The notes beneath the pieces are model-generated. The model did no database searches. It worked only from the letters and a program-made list of their open reading frames with translations, and was not told where the DNA came from. From contig JABAKD010000010.1 of NCBI GenBank assembly GCA_012845835.1, positions 13,300,973 to 13,364,972 on the forward strand: a DNA stretch of 64,000 nt. Reading direction: 5' to 3'. Shown piece by piece: positions 53,561 to 64,000 of the stretch. Both the position numbers and the translations under genes were made by a program. Origin of the DNA: Undaria pinnatifida. Lineage: Eukaryota; Sar; Phaeophyceae; Laminariales; Alariaceae. Each line of letters begins with the position of its first letter. Position 1 is the first letter of the stretch.

Positions 53561-55256
53561 GCTTGTTTGAGGACTCAATGATGGTTGCTATCGGTGGTCG
53601 CCCAGTTAGTTGTTTCTGTATTGCCTTTTGTACTGCTGATGCATTGGATAGGGTCGTACGTATGGAGTAAATAGTGCGAATGTTGGACTAGCGCGGAAAA
53701 GGGTAACGAGTTTATCATACCTGGTACATGTTCATGCGGCGTTCGGCTTGACGTCAAATTGTTTTTCTACAGTATTGCAATTTTACGCCGCCGATCCGCG
53801 AGGCATGGTGTAGCTCCTTTGTTTTTGTTTTTTTTGCCACCCCTGCTCTCGCTGGGTACGTACCTAGTCTTGGACGGAGTGGTCGGCTGTTCGTTCATTC
53901 TCTGAGTAATTCGAACCAATTGCTGGAGCCTATTTTTTCCCCTGTGTCTGGGTTTGTCTTCCTGGGTCGTGTTTTTTCTGCTGCTACGGTTGTTTCGAGC
54001 AATCTTTAGTGCGCGTCGATTTCGTGTAGCTGCGCGGTATTACATGCCTTCAAATATTGTAACCCCCTACCTTTCAGGTAATGAAAACAACTACGTAGAC
54101 GAAGCTGAAGCCAGAGCCGGAGTACCAGTAGTATGTTAGCGCTATCGAGTCGTTCTAGCGTACAGAACATTGATCGTTCATGCATATTCTGCCGCAGTAG
54201 TACTTGTAGCGGGAAAATGTCACGACCGTCTATGACGTCGCCGTCAATCGTTTTCGATTTTTTTCTACCGTTCCGATGTTTCGATTTTGCTCAATGACGT
54301 ATGTGGCTGCGGGCGCTCTTTCCCGCGAGGGCTTGGGGTCAACAGGATAGCTGCGGACGCAATTTTCCAGCGCGTGGGGAGTTGGAATGACTGTTTCGCC
54401 GAGTGCGTACGTACGAGTATAAGAGTATTTGTTTTCTCTCCTCCCGAACAACAGTTTCCCTTCCATTCCTCTCACGTTGATGGCTCCCTAATGCATAAGC
54501 CGAGCGGGAGACGGAGGCAGACGTGTGGTCAGTTCCGCGAAGCATGGTATCTATCTTGCGCGCGCGTACCAATTTATGGCACTACGTACGACACCAGAGA
54601 ATTGATGGAACAGAAAAAGTTGAGCGAGCCAACCCACGCTTTAGAGTGTTGCCTGGGGCTCGGTGTTGTCGCGGCGCATCCGACGGACGGGTGGGTTTAG
54701 CCGCTGAGTAACGGATGAGTGCAACGTCTGAGCGTTGCTGCTGAGTGTAAAGCTTGACCGTTACTATCGCTGAATCGCGCTGCGCGGCGGCGGGAGGGGG
54801 GTCGCTGCCTGCTTTGGTGTTGTCAGGTCGTTGCTGATTGGTCGGGGGATCCAGGTTGCTTCGGCAATCGGCGCGGTAGGGCTTGCGCCTGGTAGTTACG
54901 AGGGCGATGGGGGATGTAACTAGTACCTGGTACGTTTATGCATGTAGCTGTATAGTAAATGTTTCCCAGCTTCAACTTTATTGCGGTACGTGGTTAGTAC
55001 TCGGGTTCAACGTTGATTCCGCGGAGATCATGCCTATGGTATGTCATTGACCCTTCTACGATTCGCCGTGATTGAGGCTTCCATAGGATTGAGTCGCAGG
55101 AGGACGGGCTTCGACTGATGGGTAGATAGGTGCGCGTTGTTCTGCGGGAGCCTTGGCGTGGGTGCGAAGCAGACTGCGGTTGGCTTGAGAGTGAATCCAA
55201 AGTTCGACCCGGGGCAGTCTTCTTTGTATTGGTCCACATGCGTACAAAGTCTAGAA

Positions 55257-55398
55257 AGAGAGGTATTTCGTGCCCGCAGTTTTCTGATTGGTCAACTTCT
55301 GGATGAGAACAAAGGTCAACCAAGGATTTTCCACCAATCAGTAATTCTGACCTAAAAAATTAACCAAACAGAAAACTGCGGGCACGAAATACCTCTCT
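55257..55398. mobile_element. 142-bp MITE-like hairpin
   Basis: Perfect 30-bp inverted ends, AGAGAGGTATTTCGTGCCCG continuing CAGTTTTCTG (55257-55286 and 55369-55398), enclosing about 80 bp. No target duplication was identified. Confidence 0.78.
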
Positions 55399-58300
55399 CT
55401 CTGTCTCATGTATTGTTGCAGCTGCGCGCGTGGTATAGATTATTACGTCGCTGACACAAGATATGATGTCGTAGTTTCCACTCGGTGTGGTTTGTCGTGG
55501 AAAGGGGGGCGGGAAGGACCGACGAGCCCGCCGAAAAACAGGGTGTAAAGATGGGTGAACATAGACTCGGCGAGCATGTATGGTGGATGTCGGACACGTG
55601 CGGGGACTCGACCAAAATGCAGGACAGCCATGCGAAAAAAAAACTGCAGGTCGTTGATCTGGTTGGCCGAGGCTGTGTTTTTATGGGAAAATGCCAGTTT
55701 TTCGGGGCAAACGCCACCGAAACACTCTGCGGAGCCTCACGACCGCCCATAGCCGACGTTTATCCCCCCCGAAGGGTTGGGGTTGGGTCTGGGGCAGGGA
55801 TAGTCTGGACCGACGTGGAAGTTTGAAATTTGAAATTGACCACAGATGTCCTTAGGAGGTGTTTTGAAGGGCTGTCGTGCAAATAGGGGAAGCCGCGAGC
55901 GGGGGAGGAGGAGCGGGTTTGGAGGCTTTTCGACGCTGCTGCATGTTTGTTTTGTTGTTCGTCCGTGTTGATTGGGTAAAAAAGGTGCTACGCGTTGTAT
56001 ACATGTTACTACAGGTATTCTAGAGTGCGCCTGATCTGATCTCCGCCCGCCACCGTCGGTGTTGTTTTTCGCGGGGTGGTGGTACTGCAATTTTGGCTGG
56101 GGTGTGTCCGGCCGTCTGCCGCGGGGATTGGACTCTGCTTGTACTTTATCTTACTTTGCTATAATACTAGTACGTGGCTCGTAGAACGCTCCGACTAACG
56201 CTGACCGAGGAGACGCATTGTATAGCTCTTCCGGTTTAGTTTTGATGATTATAGTACCGCATGCATTGATTAAGTTTGATTTTTTGCGTGTTTTGCTTGC
56301 TTTATTGGCGAAGGCTTTAGGCATTAGGTTAGCCCCCCTCCCCGTCGCGTTCATCCGATGAAACGGATGTCCACTGTCGTTTTCTACACTCAGGACAAGG
56401 CGTAAGTGTTACCCACACGCCCACCTATTGTAGTGTTGGTGGTGTGAGGTGTGTGCGGGGCGGTGGGGTGTCGCGGGTTTGCTTGTGACTTCGCACCAGT
56501 TTAAATGTGATAACGGAAAATAGGAAGAAGGTGATGATGCGACCAACATCATCAACAACAACACAGCAGCCACCACCAATGGTGCAACGTGTCTATATTT
56601 TACAACGTCGGGGCTATGATACACCTCCTTGGTGCTCTACCGACCGCTCATCTGACGTTATTTTTGTGTTGCAGTACTGATACTATGCTTCATCGTTCGA
56701 TAATAAATTAAGAGCTGGGAAGGATTAGAGCTACAAACTGTCATCTTTGCCGGCATAGCTCGGGACCGTGGTGCGTCTCACCCAACAGACGCTTCCAGTG
56801 TCATGTGTTTATTGCCGTATATTGCGTATCCGAATCTGTACCGACAATACAGGGTCTTGTTCGCCCATCCTCTTCACTATGAACGATGGGGCGTATCGAT
56901 CTATTGCATAGGCTACCACCCACATCGCCGCTGCTGGGGTCAGCGTAGCATGTCCTCTATTACGAATGACTCGACGTCCCGACCAGCGGAGGGGGGGATT
57001 GATACCTATGGTTGGGGCTCAGGGATACCCAACTCCGCTTGATTGGATGAGGTTGAACAAGTTGCGAACATGAGGTTCGTCATGCCTGATTTTACGCGGC
57101 TTCAGAGTTATTTATGCCGAATCACACATGACGAGGCCCCTCCACCCTCAGGGTGCTTCTCATGAACGACCCCGTGAACGTCCATTTCCCGCAACGCCCT
57201 CCAACGGTAAACACCAGGTCTACGTGCTGAGCTGCGCCTCTGTAACATCTTCCCTGGCTGGTTGCCTAGGGAAGGCCAGCCAAACGATACTCCATACTCC
57301 ATATGGTGCTCAATAATAGCGGAAGGTGTACTTCCGGCTGCTTTTTGCAAATCCTCAATCCGTTTACCTCAAGATGTGGTTCAAGGGGTGTTTGTTGGGT
57401 AGTCTGGGTTTCACCTCGACATTTGTTTCGTTACTTTGCACGTTCGCCCGAGACGTTGGATGAACTTTCTCTTCATGCTGTCCTTTTGCAAGCGTGCTGC
57501 GACTTCATAGAAACGCTCTGGTGGCAAGCCGTTTTTGTGTAGGCTTAGCGCCACCCCTAGCTTTTGTCGCTGCTCCCCCGTGCCCCCGCCCGTGACGCTG
57601 AAAGTACTCTACCTTCACGCTGGCTTTTTGCCAACGTCCGTCGACTTCGTAACAACGGCCTTGTGGCAATCAGCAAATAGTTATCGGGCGACACGCTTGG
57701 GGGCGAATCCTTGTGGCGACGATCTTGGGGCAACATGTGTGTGAGTACAATTTGGCGTGTCAGTACCTGTGTCGCTACAATCTTGGCGACATTCTTACGG
57801 CTGCACTCATCCCAATGATGCTCTATTCATCAACCCCAAATATCCGTAACACCGTGCCAATTAGATCCATCGAACTCTTACACCTGAACTTGCAACACGA
57901 CCGTAGCATCCCCCTTCGTAGCTGGTTGGCTTGAGGCATACCAGGCATGCAATACGCTAGACGGCTGGATGATGTGCCCTCACAACAGCGTACAACAAGG
58001 AAAACGCCTCACTCCTAGTCGAAGCGTGACCTGAGTTCGATTCGCGGATTGAACACCATGTTATAATGTTTGTATCTGCCGGCAAAGCCCAAGGATCGAT
58101 CATGATTCTCCTTATCCAAAACACGCGTCGAGTATCATGTGTGTATCATCTTGCTAAGGTGTTTTCGTACCATGCTATGGTCTTCCACCGTCTCGTTTCC
58201 CACCTCGCCCTATGCGCTTGGTGGCAACATAGATGCTTCCCGCGTTTTTTTTCCATCGTTCTCGCGAGGCATGAGCTCTTTTTTTGTCTTGGCCCTTTCC

Positions 58301-58635
58301 TTGCTTCTTGGTGTACTTGTTTTTCCACGAAGATATTCGTTGCACCTTAGCCCCAGCTACTTAATAGCGAGACATTCCAGCTGTTGCTACCGTGATGAGG
58401 CCGTACGTTGGCGACTAATGGCTCTAATGCGAGAGCCTCCGTAGGCCCCACGTTATAGCGGTCCCATGCTGGCTCTCCAGCCCATTTGCCGGCTCTTCTT
58501 CACCCCCATTCTCTTTCCTGGTTGTACCTGCCCCCAAGGCCCCGCCCTAGTCGGGCCCCGTTCTATTGTAGCTTTGTAGCAGACGAATCCATTCCCCTGG
58601 GCCAGTTTTCCTTCTCTTTCTTGCAGCGTACATAC

Positions 58636-58870
58636 CCCAAGGGTCCAACGATCCCGATCTCCATTCTGGCTTTGCAGCCAACAGCTCTTCTTTCTCTACG
58701 CTAGTTTTTCTCACTTTTTCGGCATCCCTGCCCCTAGGGTCCAACGACAATGACCTCCATTCTGGCTTTGCAGCCAACAGCTCTTGTTTCTCTACGCTAG
58801 TTTTTCTTACTTTTTTCGGCATACCTGCCCCTAGGGTTCAACGACATCGGCCTCCATCCTGGGTTTGCAA
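58636..58870. repeat. ~94-bp tandem repeat
   Basis: Two and a half units of CTAGGGTCCAACGA...CCTCCATTCTGGCTTTGCAG...TCTCTACGCTAGTTTTTCT. The minus strand is open across them (VRKTSVEKQELLAAKPEWRS repeated), but I see no other support for coding. Confidence 0.8.
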
Positions 58871-61800
58871 GCCGTCTTGGCTGTGCAGCCCACAGGCCGT
58901 CTAGGCTGTGCAGCCCACAGACCGTCCCCTCTTGGTTCCCCGATCTCATGTTGTCTTTTTGGTGTACATGTCGCATGAGTATTACATTTGCCCCCAGTTG
59001 GCTTCACAGCGCACCATATAGTCTAGGTCGTTTCCTGTCGACCCCGCTTAACTTTTTTTTTCGGCGAACTCGCTTTAGGACGAATGGCTTTGCTACGTCC
59101 CTGGCGTTGCTTGTTTATTTCAAGCTAGCCTTTCAAGGTCTCTTGTTGTGGACCCTCTTTTTTTTCAGGCTGCTCTACGTCTCTATCACACGACTCGCCC
59201 TACTGTATGTTTCTCCCTGCTTTTTTCTCGGTTATCATCTCAGGGTTGCTCCACGCTATCAACCCCGTGTTCCCGACGTGTAGTGCCTAGCTACGGGTTT
59301 CTTCTTAGTATTTTCTCTGTTCCCCATCTTCTTTCTGAAACTAGACACTTCCAGCGCTGCTCCGAGCTGCAAGAGAGTATTTTTGTCGATCCCATTTTTG
59401 GTTTGCTTTGTTTTTAGATTTCAGCCTTACTGCGTCTGGAACAACCTGCTATTAGCTCGCCTCTCAAGGTGTCATGATGTCGGCTCTTTTTCTCTGGCTT
59501 CCGAGAGTACCTTTCATATTTCTTTGTCGACGTTTCAGTTTTGTCCTTGTTCGCGTATTGCTTTGGTCAAGTGACCTCACCACGTATTTTTTATCGTTTT
59601 ACTGGTACTGTACCCAGCTAGCTTCTAAGGGCACCCTGCTGTTGCCCCCTGGTTCGGCTTTCCGGCGTATCTCGTGCCTCCAGTACCACCATTTCGGTGT
59701 TATCGTTCCACTGCTTCGGTGTTGTCTTTCTTCGCGTTCTCGCGACTAGCTTTGGTAGACATCCAGGTCCACTGTTGCGGACCCTGACATTGTTTTAGGC
59801 AGTGCGCCTTTCTTTCTCTCTTGTTTTTCGGGGGATGGCCCCACCCCCGCCCCTTCGGCCCCGCGCTTCAGGCCCTAATTTTCTGTGGCCCTCACTCCGT
59901 GACACCTTATTTTCCTTTTGACTGTGTTTCCGCGTCTATACCTTCCTCTTGTTTCCCTTTGCATCCTTGTGCTCGGTGGCCTCGCCCTTCGTGATTTGGT
60001 AGGCCGATTGCTACTGGTACACCGTGGGTACATACCCGGCCTCGAGCTCCCACGGTTGTGAGCCATCACAGGGTTGTATCTCTTGCAACGAGGCGTCTTA
60101 ACCTCATTACGAGGTGTGGGGGTTTTCTTAGCCTCACCTTGGTTTGCTTCGAGTAGCCGTATCTTCGATCCCCTTTCCAATGTCTGGATGTTTTGACGCG
60201 TGCTACGACGATAGAGATGCACCGCTTTTTTTCTTAATACTCTCCCTCAATTTGGGAGCTTAAGACCTCTCTCCTAACAACTGTTTTGCACAAAAACAAA
60301 ACTGCTACCAGGTGAAAAATCCCACCACGGCCTAGGTACTCGACGAGAATCATGAAAAAAAAAAATGACGTATTTTCGACGATTTGAGGTTGAGTAGCCC
60401 CGCCATTCAGAAACTATTTCGCACGAAAAGTGCTTCCTCTATCGTAGCATGCATCCTTTGTTCACACATCCTTTGATTGCCATGTGATCTGCATCTACGG
60501 CTGTTCAGGGTGGACCAAGGTTATAGGGTGACCTCCGCCGGTGGATATTCTATAGATTCAACATGAAACCATGTCGTTATTTAGGTGAAACCACGTAATA
60601 GTAGATGTCACATTTACGTCAAGGCCATCATGTAGATGGGCGAGAATGTAGGTGACGGTGATGCTCTGGAAAGAGCTCCCGCAGATTGTTCACCGCCTGC
60701 CTGCCTGTCCTATACCGTTTCTTTAAAGCAATAAGATCAGCGTTGTGTCTAGGCAGTGAAACAACGAAAATATGAATAAAGACTCCAGAACCACGAGGAG
60801 AGCGCCTCCCAACACCGAGAACCCTGCTCCCCCTTCGGGGGGCACTTAACACACACACCATTCTCAGAGGAACTCAATTAAGTCATGGGACCTAACTGGT
60901 TGGCGCGTGGCACTCCTATGGTTGGTTAAATTCGGTGTCACCGCAGCTTGAAGCAAATGGCAGCTTGGGCCGAGGCAATTGCGCCGCCCGACTCTTAGGC
61001 CATTTTCACGGCCGAGGTCCGACTCGAAGGCCTGGACGAAATTGACGACAACTCCGCTTGTGTGCTCATATACAGTCAGACATGACGTTTCCGCCTTGCG
61101 ACAGTAGGGTCTAATCTTCAGCTGCCCTGATCGACCTGAGGAGGTGCCTGAAAAAACAGAAAAAAGACGTAGAGAGAACAGACAGGTTTCCTGTGCTCTC
61201 GCTTGCGCCGACAGACAGCCAAAACACACCAAATAACTCTGTTTTCTATCCCGACGCCTACGCAGACACGCAGTACGTGCTGGCCTTTTATTGATACAGC
61301 AGCTACTGTATTCCTACGAAGAGCAGCGGGAGAGTGACGGAGCATATTCTACGCTTCTGCTGCCGGGCTAAGAGTTACCAAAATAATTTGTTCTTAGCTA
61401 ACGCTAAAAATCACGAATCATGAAAAAAAATGTCACGACTACTAACATTTTGAATTTATCTCATTGTACGGCCTTGGTCGATAGTTTTTCGGTGTTTTTT
61501 TTCTGGGTTATAAGGTTTGAATTTTTCTCCTTCGGTTGTTTGTAGTGTTTTTTGCGTTTGAGCTGGGTTTGGGACGGTTCCTGCCTTTTCATTTTATTTT
61601 TTAGTCCTGCCGACACCCCCTCTCAGTGCCGGGCCATGTTCTTGGTAATCAGGTCGCTACCTGAGGCACAGGACCGTCGGCGTTTCCGTGTTTGTTCATT
61701 TTCGCCTTGCCGACGCCCTCCTCAACCCCGAGCCGGGGGGCGGCCAGGGTAATCTATCTGTTCATAACGTGGCACAGGATTGTTATTTTGTTTTGTTCTC

Positions 61801-61961
61801 GTATTCTACTTCTACAGCTAGGCACTTCTCCCCTGGTGGGGCTATGGGTAGTGTCACCTTCCCATTTCGCGTATGTGTCGCTTTCTCATCCCCCCCCCCG
61901 CCATGCTGGCGGTGCGCGGGAGGTTTTTGGCGTGGTTTCCTTTCTATGGTATTGCTCTGGG

Positions 61962-62810
61962 AGCCCAGCAAGGCGTAAGATCTAGGATACGGAAATGGTA
62001 TAAAAGGGTTTCACGCGCCTTTGAAGGTATGTGCGTACAGAAAAAGGGGATGAGGCATTTTATTTTCTCCTTGGACTCGCGACGCGTAGAGCATTTAGTT
62101 CTATCCGTCGCTTGTGGGACTAACACAAGGGCTTATCTCATAGAAAAGTGAGTGACCAACGTAGACCCTGCCTATTTGAGAGACCTGCAAGAGGGTGGCC
62201 TGTGTATGGCTGTAAACAGCCCCCAATCTCATAACGCATGGCGTCAACGGCAGGTCTTTTCCCGCCTGTCGATCCCGCCATTCGTTGGGGTTTCTGTAAC
62301 CCGTTTCCCGTCTTTCGTTATTCGTTTGTGGTTTTCTGATTTAGCATTTTTCCTGGGGCTTCGTAGCCTCGCAGGGTATAAAGGCGTGGGAGTGGGTTTT
62401 TTGAAGGGTTGCATCTTCGACTCATGTTCTAGACCTCGGAAATGGTGCTTCCCCGAACCTTCCATATTTCTGCATGTACGGCTCATCAGGGTGGGCTAAT
62501 GTTATGGCATTGCCGTGAGAGCCTAGCAAGCCGTAAGATCTAGGATACGGAAATGGTATGAAAAGTTGTCACGTGCCTTTGAAGGCATGTGTGCGTATAG
62601 GAAAAATTTGGATAATGTTTTTGCTCCTTACTTAATAGACTCGCAGCGCGTTGAGCGCTCAGCTCTATCCCCTTGGCTTGTGGGACTAACACAAGGCCTT
62701 GTTCTAAGGGCTTATTTAATACGTGGAACCTGCCTAGTAGAGAGACTTGCAAGGGGGCGGCCTGTGTGTCTGTCTGCAAACAGCCCCCAATGTTACAATA
62801 TTCCTTAATC
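61962..62810. repeat. Diverged direct repeat, period ~558 bp
   Basis: 61962-62235 and 62520-62790 share GTAAGATCTAGGATACGGAA, CTTGTGGGACTAACACAAGG and AAACAGCCCCCAAT. Confidence 0.78.
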
Positions 62811-63164
62811 ATTGCGCCTCAGTTATTCCTTCAATTATAATTGCGATTCTTCTTCGTGTGTTTTCCCGGCTGCATGCAGAGCCTATTTTCCGTTCAGAGG
62901 TGTGGGAGTGGATTTTGAGTGGGTTTTGAGTAGCCGCTAGTTCATGGGCCCCGGGTTTTCCCCGATTTTCCCACGTTTTTGCTTATAATGCGGCTCGTCA
63001 GGGCGGGCTAGTGGTATGCTACGTCCTTGAAAAGGTGGTAACTACTCCTAAAACGGGTAATTGATCAGTTTTCATGTTGTTAGGATTTATATGGCGTTTT
63101 GTATTTGGGATAATCGTGATGCGACGGGAAGGGCATGACCGCATGATCCCTCCCTGTTTAGATT

Positions 63165-63995
63165 ATATTATCAAAATTAAAATACACTCCAGCTGTGAGA
63201 TCGAATATTTTGTCGAAACTCATCTTTGCAAGCTGTGTGTGATACTCCGATCGCGCGTATTAAGGGTTGTGTGTCCTCATTAAGGTTATAGGTCGGCAAC
63301 CCCCCTTGCAACTACAGTGTAGCTATCAGGGTCAACAGGGTGATGTTAAGCAGTCTTTGCGCGGAAACTATAAAACCCTTTTCTGAGGGGGACAAAATAT
63401 GACAGCTGTGGAAGGAAATGCATCAGTTTATCAAGTGAATCCTGTAAGTCGAATATCCGGTGAGGGGAGGGCGGAGTTTTTAAGGACGTGGGGGCCTGAT
63501 TTTGATCAAAAGGGGGGCGGGAGGGGGGGAGGCGGGGGAGGGGACGGGTGGGGCAGGTCAGGTTGTGCGTGGAAACTATGAATCCTTATTGTGGGGGAGG
63601 GAAGGGAATGTGGCGGGGGAGGCTGGGGGCGGGGAGGGAGGGCTTTAGGTCGCATAAATGTAGGGGTTTGCTATACGCGTGGTGCTAGGTCTAGGCGATG
63701 GTGTGGGTGGCGGGGAAGGAGGGGGCGTTGGGGGCGGGGGTGGGTGGGAATTACAGCAGCGGCATGGACGGCTCTAAAAAGATAACCAAGCGATATCCAG
63801 GGCGTGGAAGTGTTTATTACTCTGGCGGGTTTCGATATTAGGTGGGGCGTTTAAGCGAGAAGAAGCGAGAAAAAAAAAAAATGGGGCGGGGGGGGGGAGG
63901 GGGGGGGGTGGGGTGCAAGCGGTTTAGGTCACATACACCAGTAATATTAAAATACACTCCAGCTATGAGATCAAGGATTTGGTCGACCCTGGTGT
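63165..63995. repeat. Short direct repeat pair
   Basis: TTAAAATACACTCCAGCTGTGAGATC near 63178 recurs with one change near 63948, followed in both by a TTTGTCGA-like stretch. Confidence 0.6.
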
Positions 63996-64000
63996 TCGCA

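Larger units (their letters stand above)
53245..64000. other. Right flank, no gene supported
   Basis: Contains the 53.4-kb minisatellite, the 142-bp hairpin and the repeats of 58.6 and 62 kb. Much of 57000-59800 is pyrimidine-rich on the plus strand and looks like decayed tandem copies (GCTTTGCAGCC, TTGTGGCAA motifs). Short G-rich tracts at 63500-63910. No open frame with a recognisable domain. Confidence 0.5.

Noticed and set aside
54287-54700. 137-codon plus-strand frame 3' of the kinesin
   Set aside because: No recognisable domain, no splice support, and composition like the surrounding non-coding DNA.
57985-58060. Second tRNA-like box B (GAGTTCGATTCGC)
   Set aside because: No convincing box A at the right distance and no cloverleaf.
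58547-58822. Minus-strand frame with a repeated KVRKTSVEKQELL unit
   Set aside because: Produced by the 94-bp tandem repeat; no upstream exon, start context or family match.

Overview
The window looks like nuclear DNA of an intron-rich eukaryote. My best guess is a brown alga such as Ectocarpus; this rests on overall impression (large repeat-filled introns, a long PPR-SMR gene, the style of the LINE family) and not on a database search. No prokaryotic operon, rRNA or convincing functional tRNA is visible.

Two genes dominate and are arranged head to head. The first runs on the minus strand from about 41702 down to 5255. It is a pentatricopeptide-repeat protein with a C-terminal SMR domain, split into 22 exons over 36.4 kb and encoding about 1,190 residues. 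The second runs on the plus strand from 41874 to 53244. It is a kinesin with a kinesin-6-like motor, about 1,260 residues in 7 exons. Only 171 bp separate the two proposed start codons, so they probably share a bidirectional promoter. I joined exons by hand from splice dinucleotides and reading phase. Phases agree at every PPR-SMR junction except inside exon 4, and the joined product reads as successive ~35-residue motifs.

The introns hold most of the DNA and are packed with mobile sequence. They contain a 5'-truncated LINE (24973-26620) and other LINE fragments, a C-tailed SINE-like family sharing the LINE's 3' end, a 1.87-kb hAT-like element with perfect 18-bp terminal inverted repeats and an 8-bp target duplication, and a smaller 482-bp relative. 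They also contain three ~740-bp TIR elements, a 1.55-kb foldback element, a GATC-rich family with five copies in one orientation, and many micro- and minisatellites.

The most unusual signal is in the PPR-SMR gene. Introns repeatedly cut the PPR motif at the same place, between its two helices. Several introns also carry decayed tandem copies of the 3' end of the exon just upstream, some with the splice donor kept and some with it mutated. This suggests growth of the repeat protein by local exon duplication, with failed copies still visible.

The flanks (1-5254 and 53245-64000) hold no gene I can support. The right flank is made largely of degenerate direct repeats.
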